Source: CAYNLY01 sp964398225 (GTDB lineage Bacteria > Pseudomonadota > Zetaproteobacteria > Mariprofundales > Mariprofundaceae). Taken from it: a stretch of DNA of 13,271 nt. The notes under the pieces were generated by a model, which was given only the letters and a program-made list of their open reading frames with translations, did no database searches and was not told where the DNA came from. The position numbers and the translations under genes are program-made. Positions 1 through 6,873 of this stretch are shown in pieces (position 1 is the stretch's first letter; the number at the start of each line of letters is the position of its first letter). The DNA is taken from the NCBI GenBank assembly GCA_964398225.1, contig CAYNLY010000045.1, forward strand, positions 1-13,271. Reading direction: 5' to 3'.

Positions 1-569
1 TCGACGAGATGGACAAGATCACCCACCGCGCCCAGACCGCGGGCGCCGATGTCTCACGCGAGGGCGTGCAGCGCGACCTGCTGCCGCTGGTCGAGGGCAC
101 GACGGTCAACACCCGCTACGGGCATGTGAAAACCGATCACATCCTGTTCATCGGCTCGGGCGCGTTCCATCTCGCCCGGCCGAGCGATCTGATTCCGGAG
201 CTGCAGGGGCGTTTCCCGATCCGGGTCAACCTCGACGCGCTGGGCGCCGCCGAGTTTCGCCGGATCCTCACCGAACCCGAGGCCTCGCTCACCCGCCAGT
301 ACGCCGCGCTGCTCGAGGCCGAGGGCGTGCGCCTTAAGTTCACCGAGGACGGCATCGACGAGATCGCGCGCATGGCCGAAGCGGTGAACGAGAAGACCGA
401 GAACATTGGCGCCAGAAGGCTGCACACGCTGATGGAGCGGGTGCTCGACGAGATCAGCTTCGAGGCATCCGACCGGAGCGGGGAAACCGTCGTCGTGGAC
501 GCCGCCTACGTGCGCGCGCGGCTGGCCGACATCGCGACCGACATCGACCTGTCGCGCTACATCCTCTGA
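1..569 (+). CDS. hslU: HslU, ATPase subunit of HslUV protease (5'-truncated, C-terminal part)
   Basis: HslU is the AAA+ unfoldase that feeds proteins to the HslV peptidase in the cytoplasm. The window opens inside the gene; the first complete codon is at position 3 and the visible part gives 188 residues. It begins at the Walker B segment (Asp-Glu-Met-Asp-Lys-Ile) and continues with VSREGVQRDLLPLVEG, the sensor-1 region TDHILFIGSGAFH, the PSDLIPELQGRFPIRV segment, and the sensor-2 motif ENIGARRLHTLMERVLDEIS. The C-terminus, DLSRYIL, matches the conserved HslU tail that docks into HslV. The missing N-terminal half would carry Walker A and the I-domain. The gene ends in TGA and faces cysN convergently with 6 bp between the stops. 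It has no evident functional link to the sulfur genes. Confidence 0.97.
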   Translation, partial: DEMDKITHRAQTAGADVSREGVQRDLLPLVEGTTVNTRYGHVKTDHILFIGSGAFHLARPSDLIPELQGRFPIRVNLDALGAAEFRRILTEPEASLTRQYAALLEAEGVRLKFTEDGIDEIARMAEAVNEKTENIGARRLHTLMERVLDEISFEASDRSGETVVVDAAYVRARLADIATDIDLSRYIL

Positions 570-575
570 CCGCTG

Positions 576-1859
576 TCAGTCGGCGGGTCCCACGATCATG
601 CCGGCGCCGACCGTGTTGTTCGTGAACGGATCGATCAGGATGAAGCTGCCGGTGGCGCGATTCTCGCTGTAGGGATCGAAGAACATCGGACCGGCGAGCT
701 TCAGCCGGATGCGGCCGATGTCGTTCATCGCAAGCTCGTCGGCCGGCTCCTGCTCCAGCGTGTGGATGTCGGTCCGGTAGTCGATGCCGGTGACCATCCC
801 GCGCAGCAGATTCGTCGTCTGCTTGATCCGGTATTTCTTCCGGACCTCGAGCGGCTCGCTGCCGATCCAGCAGACATTGGCGACGATCTCCCGGGCACTC
901 GTCGGCATCGCATCGGGATGCGCGAGCATGCTGCCGCGTGACAGGTCGATCTCATCGGTGAGCGTCAGCGTCACGCTCTGCGGCGCGAACGCCTCCTCCG
1001 GATTGCCGTCGAAGGTCACGATTTCCTTGATCCGGGAGCGCATGTTCGAGGGAAGCGCGATCACCTCGTCGCCCACGCGGACCGTGCCGGACACGATCCG
1101 GCCCATGAAGCCCCTAAAGTCGGGCAGATCCGGTGTCTGCGGCCGGTTGACGAGCTGCACCGGAAACCGGAACGGCTTTTCGTCGATGTGATCGTTCACT
1201 TCCAGCGATTCGAGCACTTCCAGAAGCGTCGGGCCCTGATACCAGGGCATGTTGTCGCCACGGGCGGTGACCATGTCGCCGTGCAGCGCGGAAATCGGCA
1301 CCGTGATCAGATCGTGCACGCCCTGGCGCGCGCAGAACTCGGCCAGCTCGCTGCGGATCGCCTCGAAGCGGGCCTGATCGTAGCCGACCAGGTCCATCTT
1401 GTTCACGGCCACGATCAGATGCGGGATCTCAAGCAGCGACAGGATGTGCGTGTGGCGCTTCGTCTGGGGCATCACGCCGTTGCGGGCATCGACCAGGATG
1501 ATCGCGGCGTTGGCGGTGGAGGCGCCGGTGACCATGTTGCGCGTGTACTGCTCGTGCCCGGGGCAGTCGGCCATGATGAACTTCCGCTTCGGGGTCGCGA
1601 AATAGCGGTAGGCGACGTCGATCGTAATGCCCTGTTCGCGCTCGGCGGCCAGACCGTCGGTGAGCATGGCGAGATCAACCTCCGCCTCGCTGGCCGGGCC
1701 GCGCTTGCGGGTCACGCTGAGCAGCTGATCCTCGAACGCGCCCTTCGTGTCCACAAGCAGGCGCCCGATCAGCGTGGACTTGCCGTCGTCCACACTGCCC
1801 ACCGCGACCAGCCGCAACAGCTGGATTTCCTGGCTCAGCTTCCAGTCCACCTCGGTCAT
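576..1859 (-). CDS. cysN: Sulfate adenylyltransferase subunit 1 (GTPase), CysN
   Basis: CysN is the regulatory GTPase of ATP sulfurylase; GTP hydrolysis drives APS formation by CysD. The product is 427 aa and resembles an elongation factor. It has the P-loop GSVDDGKS (21-28), the switch region around REQGITID (74-81), G3 DCPGH (98-102) and G4 NKMD (153-156), followed by EF-Tu-like beta-barrel domains to the C-terminus. The protein stops there, so there is no fused CysC (APS kinase) domain, in keeping with the APS reductase in this operon. The open frame extends upstream to 2048, but I chose the ATG at 1859. It begins the conserved part of the protein, has a GGGG Shine-Dalgarno 6 nt before it, and lies 11 bp after the cysD stop. 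It is the last gene of the operon. Confidence 0.96.
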   Translation of the reverse strand: MTEVDWKLSQEIQLLRLVAVGSVDDGKSTLIGRLLVDTKGAFEDQLLSVTRKRGPASEAEVDLAMLTDGLAAEREQGITIDVAYRYFATPKRKFIMADCPGHEQYTRNMVTGASTANAAIILVDARNGVMPQTKRHTHILSLLEIPHLIVAVNKMDLVGYDQARFEAIRSELAEFCARQGVHDLITVPISALHGDMVTARGDNMPWYQGPTLLEVLESLEVNDHIDEKPFRFPVQLVNRPQTPDLPDFRGFMGRIVSGTVRVGDEVIALPSNMRSRIKEIVTFDGNPEEAFAPQSVTLTLTDEIDLSRGSMLAHPDAMPTSAREIVANVCWIGSEPLEVRKKYRIKQTTNLLRGMVTGIDYRTDIHTLEQEPADELAMNDIGRIRLKLAGPMFFDPYSENRATGSFILIDPFTNNTVGAGMIVGPAD

Positions 1860-1870
1860 CGTTCGCCCCT

Positions 1871-2779
1871 TCAGAAATACCCTTCGCGCTTCTTGTCTTC
1901 CATCGTGTTCGACCCGTGGTCGATGATCCGCGTCTCGCGCTCGCTGCGCCGCGCGGCCGCGGCCTCGGCGACGATCTCGTCGATCGTCGTGGCCGTCGAG
2001 CGCACGGCCCCGGTGCAGGGAATGCAGCCGAGCGTCCGGAACCGGCACATCACGGGCCGAGGCTCCTCGCCCTCGAGCAGCTGATCTTCCATGCCCTCGT
2101 AATACGGAATCAGCAGTGCGCCGCGCTCGACCATCATCCGCTCCTTCGCGTAGTAGAGCGGCACGATCGGAATGTTCTCCTCGCGGATGTAGAGCCAGAT
2201 GTCCATCTCGGTCCAGTTCGAAAGCGGAAACACGCGCACGCTCTCGCCCTCATGGATCAGGCCGTTGTAGATGTCCCAGAGCTCGGGGCGCTGGTTCTTC
2301 GGATCCCACTGGCCGAACTCGTCCCGGATCGAGAACACGCGCTCCTTGGCCCGGCTGCGTTCCTCGTCGCGGCGGGCGCCGCCGAAGGCCGCATCGAACC
2401 CGCCCTCTTCCAGCGCATCGAGCAGCGCCTGCGTCTTCAGCGCGCCGCAGCAGCGGGCGACGCCGTATTCCTTCGGATTCATGCCCTGGGCGATCGCCTT
2501 CTCGTTCCGGTGCACGATCAGCTCCGCGCCCACCTCCTTCGCGAACCAGTCGCGGAACTCGTACATCTCCGGGAACTTGTAGCCGGTATCGACGTGCAGC
2601 AGCGGAAACGGAAGCGGCGCCGGATAAAAGGCCTTGCGCGCCAGATGGAGCATCACGCTCGAATCCTTGCCGATCGAATAGAGCATCACCGGATTGCGGA
2701 ACTCGCCCACCACCTCGCGGATGATGTGGATCGACTCCGCCTCCAGCGCCTTGAGCTGCGTGAGTCTGTGCCTGCTCAT
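1871..2779 (-). CDS. cysD: Sulfate adenylyltransferase subunit 2, CysD
   Basis: CysD is the catalytic subunit of ATP sulfurylase, which converts sulfate and ATP to APS and pyrophosphate as a complex with CysN. The 302-aa length matches the family. It has the PP-loop SIGKDSSV (35-42), LHVDTGYKFPEMYEFRD (61-77), the RCCGALKT segment (109-116), GGARRDEERSRAKER (133-147), PLSNWTEMDIW (185-195) and the typical tail KKREGYF. The ATG at 2779 was chosen over the longer open frame to 2902 because family homology starts here. A GAGGG Shine-Dalgarno sits 8 nt upstream, its first bases forming the stop codon of tusA. It is followed 11 bp later by cysN. Confidence 0.97.
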   Translation of the reverse strand: MSRHRLTQLKALEAESIHIIREVVGEFRNPVMLYSIGKDSSVMLHLARKAFYPAPLPFPLLHVDTGYKFPEMYEFRDWFAKEVGAELIVHRNEKAIAQGMNPKEYGVARCCGALKTQALLDALEEGGFDAAFGGARRDEERSRAKERVFSIRDEFGQWDPKNQRPELWDIYNGLIHEGESVRVFPLSNWTEMDIWLYIREENIPIVPLYYAKERMMVERGALLIPYYEGMEDQLLEGEEPRPVMCRFRTLGCIPCTGAVRSTATTIDEIVAEAAAARRSERETRIIDHGSNTMEDKKREGYF

Positions 2780-2789
2780 GAATTTTCCC

Positions 2790-3011
2790 TCACTTTCGGA
2801 TGCGCACGAGATGGCGCCCGTTTCCCTGATCCTCGATGGACAGCACGGCAAAGCCCTGCTCCTCGGCCGAGCGCGGCACATTCTGCAGCGGCTCGCCCTC
2901 ATTCAGAAGCACGTCGAGCACCTCGCCCGGCTGCATCCTCGCAAGCTTCAGCTTGACCTTGACGAAGGTCATCGGGCAGGTCTCCTTCGTAATGTCGAGA
3001 AACTCGGCCAT
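2790..3011 (-). CDS. TusA/SirA-family sulfurtransferase (stand-alone)
   Basis: A 73-aa protein of the TusA fold. TusA-like proteins carry sulfur as a cysteine persulfide between partners. The conserved cysteine lies in ETCPMTFVK near residue 12 and is followed by the family pattern GEVLDVLLNEGEPLQNVP. The usual CPxP motif is CPMT here, so the second proline is missing. An in-frame GTG at 3020 is possible, but the ATG at 3011 has GAGGTG at ideal spacing, embedded in the stop codon of the upstream dsrE gene. It closely resembles the TusA domain at the C-terminus of the sulfite reductase in this operon (shared CPM, FVK, LDV, GEP, NVP, EEQG), suggesting duplication. The DsrE neighbour is its likely relay partner. 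Confidence 0.9.
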   Translation of the reverse strand: MAEFLDITKETCPMTFVKVKLKLARMQPGEVLDVLLNEGEPLQNVPRSAEEQGFAVLSIEDQGNGRHLVRIRK

Positions 3012-3021
3012 CGCATTCACC

Positions 3022-3504
3022 TCAGATGAAGATGATGTGCGCGTCTTCGGATTCGTTCAGAAACGTCGCCACGCCGACGACATCCTCGATCTGATCGACG
3101 AGATCCTCGCGGCGGATGCCGAGAATGTGCATCGCCATCTCGCAGGCCACGAGACGCACGCCGAGTTCGGAGGCCGCCGCGAACAGCTCCTCGAACGTGG
3201 CCACGTTGCTCTTGCGCATCATGCCGGTCATCAGCCTCGGGCTGAGTCCCCCGAAGTTCAGCCGGGAAAGCGGCAGGTTCCGGCGCCCGCCCATCAGGAA
3301 GTTGAACAGGCGCGACAGCAGATCCTTTCCGAGCCAGGCGTGACCGGTGCGCTTCTTGATGATGTTCAGCCCCCAGAAGGTGAAAAAGATCGTCACCTCC
3401 CGGTTCGTCGCCGCAGCCCCCGTGGCGATCGTGAATGCGGCCACCGCCTTGTCGAAATCGCCGCTGAAGCAGACGATGGACAGTTTCTTCTTGTTCTCGC
3501 TCAT
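3022..3504 (-). CDS. DsrE-family sulfur relay protein
   Basis: A 160-aa DsrE/DsrF/TusD-type protein. This fold exchanges persulfide sulfur with TusA partners in sulfur oxidation and tRNA thiolation systems. The N-terminus KKKLSIVCFSGDFDKAVAAF fits the first beta-strand and helix, and VTIFFTFWGLNII the second strand of the family. A conserved cysteine lies in LVACEMAMHILG, the position of the active-site Cys in DsrE-type proteins. The length and the insertion around MGGRRNLPLSRLNFGG suggest the larger DsrE2-like subtype, without the N-terminal membrane segments seen in some DsrE2 proteins. The ATG at 3504 has an AGGGAG Shine-Dalgarno that includes the TAG stop of cysH. The stop overlaps the ribosome-binding site of tusA, so the two are probably co-translated as a relay pair. 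Confidence 0.87.
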   Translation of the reverse strand: MSENKKKLSIVCFSGDFDKAVAAFTIATGAAATNREVTIFFTFWGLNIIKKRTGHAWLGKDLLSRLFNFLMGGRRNLPLSRLNFGGLSPRLMTGMMRKSNVATFEELFAAASELGVRLVACEMAMHILGIRREDLVDQIEDVVGVATFLNESEDAHIIFI

Positions 3505-3515
3505 CGTTGTTCTCC

Positions 3516-4238
3516 CTAGATGCCTTCGCCCTGCTCACCCTCGCCGATGCGGCCGGTAAGCGAAGTGACGTGCAGGCCGCACTCGGCCAACGTTTCCTCG
3601 TTTTCCCACCACCACCGGCCCGCGCGCGGATCCTCGCCGACCGTGATCGGCCGCGTGCAGCATTCGCAGCCGATCGAAACGTAATGCTGATCGAGCAGCC
3701 GGTTGTAGGGCACCTGGAAGGCGCGGATGTAGTCCCATACCTCGTCGGTCGTCCAGTCGAAGAGCGGATTGTACTTTTCCAGCCCGTAGACCGGATCGTC
3801 CTCGCGCGGCGCGAGTCCCGCGCGATTGTCCGACTGCTCGCGCCTGCGGCCGGTGATCCAGGCCGACTTTCCGGCCAGCGCGCGCCTCAATGGCCGCACC
3901 TTGCGCGTCTCGCAGCACAGCTTGCGCAGCTCGACCGATTTGCGGAACAGATTCACGCCGTGTTCGCGCACCATCGCCTCGACCTCGCTGCAGTTCGGGA
4001 AAACCACCTGCACGCGGATTCCGTAGGTCTGCTCCACGGCCTCGATCAGGTCGTAGGTGGCCTGGGGCAGCCGGCCCGTATCCAGCGTGAGCACCGGAAT
4101 TTCGAGCCCGTGCCGCGAGATCAGGTCGATCAGGACCGAGGCCTCCATCCCGAAACTGCAGGGATAGACGAGCCCTTCCCCATGCCGGTCGCGCGCCTCG
4201 TTCAAAATAGCGAGCGCCGATTCGATCCGCGGATTCAT
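3516..4238 (-). CDS. cysH: APS reductase (assimilatory, thioredoxin-dependent), CysH
   Basis: The enzyme reduces APS to sulfite using thioredoxin or glutathione. The protein is 240 aa: a PP-loop-like nucleotide site YPCSFGMEASVLIDL (25-39), TLDTGRLPQ (51-59), and two cysteine pairs in KLCCETRK (C108, C109) and IGCECCTR (C191, C194, plus an extra C193). These four cysteines ligate the [4Fe-4S] cluster that separates APS reductases from E. coli-type PAPS reductase. The catalytic cysteine is C220 in ECGLH. There is no C-terminal thioredoxin domain. The frame is open to 4286, but the ATG at 4238 was chosen for its near-perfect GAGGAGG Shine-Dalgarno, which contains the TGA of the upstream gene, and for homology. 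It acts between CysDN and the sulfite reductase. Confidence 0.95.
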   Translation of the reverse strand: MNPRIESALAILNEARDRHGEGLVYPCSFGMEASVLIDLISRHGLEIPVLTLDTGRLPQATYDLIEAVEQTYGIRVQVVFPNCSEVEAMVREHGVNLFRKSVELRKLCCETRKVRPLRRALAGKSAWITGRRREQSDNRAGLAPREDDPVYGLEKYNPLFDWTTDEVWDYIRAFQVPYNRLLDQHYVSIGCECCTRPITVGEDPRAGRWWWENEETLAECGLHVTSLTGRIGEGEQGEGI

Positions 4239-4248
4239 CCGGACCTCC

Positions 4249-6870
4249 TCACAATAGACCCCAGCACCAGCGCGTAGCCAGCGCAAAGCTTGCCCAGGCG
4301 CAGAGCATCAGGATCAGCCCGAGCCGCAGCATCGACCGCGCCTCGACATAGCCCGAGGCCAGCACCATCGCGTTCGCGGGCGTGCCCATCGGCAGCATGA
4401 AGGCAAAGCCCGAAACGATGCCGACCGCAAGCGCCGCCGTCTGGGCCTCCCAGCCGGCCCCGGGGGCCATCGAAAGCGCAAGCGGCAGCATGATCGCCAC
4501 CGCGGCCGCGTTGCTCACGGCCTCGGTAAGCAGCAGCGTCGCCAGCGCAAGCAGCGCAAGCCCCTGCCAGCCCACAAGCCCCGCAGGCCAGAGCGCTTCG
4601 GCCATCCACGCGGCCGCGCCGGTTTCCTGGAGCGCCTTGGCAACCGCAATCGCGCCGCCGTACATCAGCACCACGCCCCAGTCCACATGCTCCTGAACCT
4701 CGCGCCAGCCCGTGATCCGCAGCGCGAACATCGCGGTGACCGAAAGCAGCGCGATCGAGGCAAGCCCCAGCGCCTCGCCGGCCGAAATCCAGGCCGCAAC
4801 CGTCAGAAGCATCAGCAGCGCCATCATCCAGGCCGCGCCGTCCATGCGTCCCAGCTCGAGCCTGCGCTGGTGAATCCTGCTTCGCGCGCCGCGCCCGTCC
4901 GGCACCGACCGGCGGGCAAGGCGAAACACCAGCAGCGAGGCGGCAAAGAGCATCGGCAGCACGACCGGAACCGACGCGGCCATCCAGCCGAGGAAATCGA
5001 ACGACGCGCCCGTGGTTTCCGAAAGAATCGCCATCGCCAGCGGCCCGCGCGCGCCGCCGAGCAGCGTGGTCACCCCCCCGATCACCGCGCCCCAGGCAAG
5101 CGCGAAGAAGAGCGCGCGCGCAAACGGATGCCCTCGCTCCAGACCCAGGCCCTGCGCGATCGCAACCGCAATCGGCAGCAGCACGGCCACGACCGCATGC
5201 TCCGGCATCACGCAGGCAAGCAGCGCCGGCAGCCAGAGCATTGCCAGCGCAAGCGCCAGCGGCCGGTGCGCAACGCGCTCCAGCACCTGAAGCGCGAGCT
5301 GCTCGGCAAGTCCCGTGCGCAGGATGCCCGCAGACAGAATGAACGCGCCCAGAATGAAAAACACCGCCGGCGAACCGAACATCGAAAACACGCTTGTGGC
5401 CGGCATCACGCCGGTCATCGGAAGCAGCGAAAGCCCGAGCACCGAGGTGACCGGCATCGGCAGCAGCTGGCTGACCCAGAGCACGAGACAGAGCGCGAAC
5501 ACGAGCGCCGCATTCCACGCCTCGGGACGCAGCCCGTCCGGCGGGGCCGCCTGCAGGCCAGCCGCAAACAGGCCCAGGATCGCCAGCAGCGCGAGAAACG
5601 GCGCGCTGCGCCGCAGCAGAATCGGAAGGATCGGACCACGCTCGATCCGAAGATCTCCGGACGCATCCCGCTTCAGGCGCAGGATTCGACGCAGGCGATC
5701 CAGCCAGCCCTGAACCGCCCGTCCCGCGCGGTGCTCCTGCCAGCGCTGCTGCAGCGCAGTGCTGCCGCCGACCAGCGCCCGGCTTTCCATCGGGGTCAGC
5801 ACCCGCCCCATGTCGCGCAGCCGGTGCAATGGAAGTCCGGAATCCGACAGCAGTTCGTACTGGACGAGCAGCGCCTGCTCGAGATCGTCCAGGCTGGGCA
5901 GCGGATGATCGGCAAGCGGCGTGCCCGGCAGCGGCCGGAACGGCACCAGAAGCGGCACAACACCCTCGGCCACAAGCCGCTTCATGCCCTCGATCGTCGA
6001 ATCCAGCGGCTCGAGGCCCACGATCAGATGGCTGACGACGCTTCCGGCCCGGAACACCGAGCGCGCATGACGGAGCGCCCGCCAGACCGCCTCCTGGCCG
6101 CCGGATTCCCGCTTGCCCGGGCAGAGTTCGGCGAACCTGCCGGAGTCGAACACCTCGAGGTTGCAGATGAAGATGTCGAGGCCTGCGGCGTACAGCTCGT
6201 CGATCACGCTCAGGTCCCGCGGCGCCACCGTCTCCAGCGCGATCTGTCTGCCGCCCAGATGCTTGCGCAGCAGCGCGATCACCGGCGCAAGCCTCGCGAG
6301 CCCCGCATCCGGCGACGGCGAAAAGCCGTTGTACAGATACACCGTGTCCACTTCGCGCTCGGCGAGCGCCGCCCGCACCACCTCGACGAGCTCCAGGGGA
6401 TCGCGGAGCCGGGGTTCGGGCTCGGTGAACATCGTCTCGTACTGGCAATAGCGGCAGGCCTTGCCGGCTTCGGCGAAAAAGCCGCAGCCCATCCATGGAT
6501 GCAGGATCAGCAGCCGGTCGTGCAGGGCCGCGAACGATCCCATCCGGGCGCCCGTGCGCGTCCGCCGGCGGTAGAAACGGGGCGCGGGGACCAGCTCCAC
6601 GCGCTGGCGCTCGCCGCCGCAGACGAGCTCCGCGGAGCCTCCGGCATCCACACGCAGCGCAAACCCGCTGTGCTCGGTGAACGGCAGCCCCACCGGCACC
6701 GAACAGAACTGTCCGGTCGGCAGCCTCAGATCGAGCACCGACTCCACCGCATTGGCCTGGGCGACGAAGCGAGACGCCTGCGGCAGCCCCTCCGGAAGGG
6801 CCACGCCACGGCTGACCAGCGCCAGCTTCGTGCGGCCCGGATTGGCAAAGGGATGAAGGTCGGTGGTCAT
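4249..6870 (-). CDS. Fusion: N-terminal radical-SAM domain + C-terminal DASS/SLC13-type anion permease
   Basis: One uninterrupted 873-aa frame encodes two unrelated parts. Residues ~1-400 are soluble. After a beta-rich N-terminal region, a cysteine triad C129, C139, C142 (CX9CX2C, last part CRYC followed by a Tyr-rich turn) starts a TIM-barrel-like radical-SAM domain, with VYLYNGFSPSPD (177-188), LETVAPRDLSVIDELYAAG (212-230), LDIFICNLEVFD (231-242) and VVSHLIVGLEPLD (278-290). From ~420 a 12-14-segment hydrophobic protein of the divalent anion:Na+ symporter (ArsB/NhaD-like) superfamily follows. It has TEAVSNAAAVAIMLP (782-796) and GTPANAMVLASG (829-840) in place of the family's SNT/ion-binding loops. 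The permease half probably imports sulfate, judging by context; the radical-SAM role is unknown. The ATG at 6870 lies 3 bp after the sulfite reductase stop and lacks a strong Shine-Dalgarno. The domain calls are by motif only. Confidence 0.83.
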   Translation of the reverse strand: MTTDLHPFANPGRTKLALVSRGVALPEGLPQASRFVAQANAVESVLDLRLPTGQFCSVPVGLPFTEHSGFALRVDAGGSAELVCGGERQRVELVPAPRFYRRRTRTGARMGSFAALHDRLLILHPWMGCGFFAEAGKACRYCQYETMFTEPEPRLRDPLELVEVVRAALAEREVDTVYLYNGFSPSPDAGLARLAPVIALLRKHLGGRQIALETVAPRDLSVIDELYAAGLDIFICNLEVFDSGRFAELCPGKRESGGQEAVWRALRHARSVFRAGSVVSHLIVGLEPLDSTIEGMKRLVAEGVVPLLVPFRPLPGTPLADHPLPSLDDLEQALLVQYELLSDSGLPLHRLRDMGRVLTPMESRALVGGSTALQQRWQEHRAGRAVQGWLDRLRRILRLKRDASGDLRIERGPILPILLRRSAPFLALLAILGLFAAGLQAAPPDGLRPEAWNAALVFALCLVLWVSQLLPMPVTSVLGLSLLPMTGVMPATSVFSMFGSPAVFFILGAFILSAGILRTGLAEQLALQVLERVAHRPLALALAMLWLPALLACVMPEHAVVAVLLPIAVAIAQGLGLERGHPFARALFFALAWGAVIGGVTTLLGGARGPLAMAILSETTGASFDFLGWMAASVPVVLPMLFAASLLVFRLARRSVPDGRGARSRIHQRRLELGRMDGAAWMMALLMLLTVAAWISAGEALGLASIALLSVTAMFALRITGWREVQEHVDWGVVLMYGGAIAVAKALQETGAAAWMAEALWPAGLVGWQGLALLALATLLLTEAVSNAAAVAIMLPLALSMAPGAGWEAQTAALAVGIVSGFAFMLPMGTPANAMVLASGYVEARSMLRLGLILMLCAWASFALATRWCWGLL

Positions 6871-6873
6871 CTC

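Noticed and set aside
566..579. CTGAC-CGCT-GTCAG hairpin as a bidirectional terminator between hslU and cysN
   Set aside because: The stem has only 5 bp and no T tract on either side; it consists mostly of the two stop codons.
1860..2048. Upstream extension of the cysN frame to 2048
   Set aside because: The added residues are Arg/Asp-rich, overlap the cysD coding region and are not family-like; the ATG at 1859 begins the conserved protein.
3012..3020. GTG start at 3020 for the stand-alone TusA
   Set aside because: The ATG at 3011 has the Shine-Dalgarno at correct spacing, and for GTG the ribosome-binding site would be poor.
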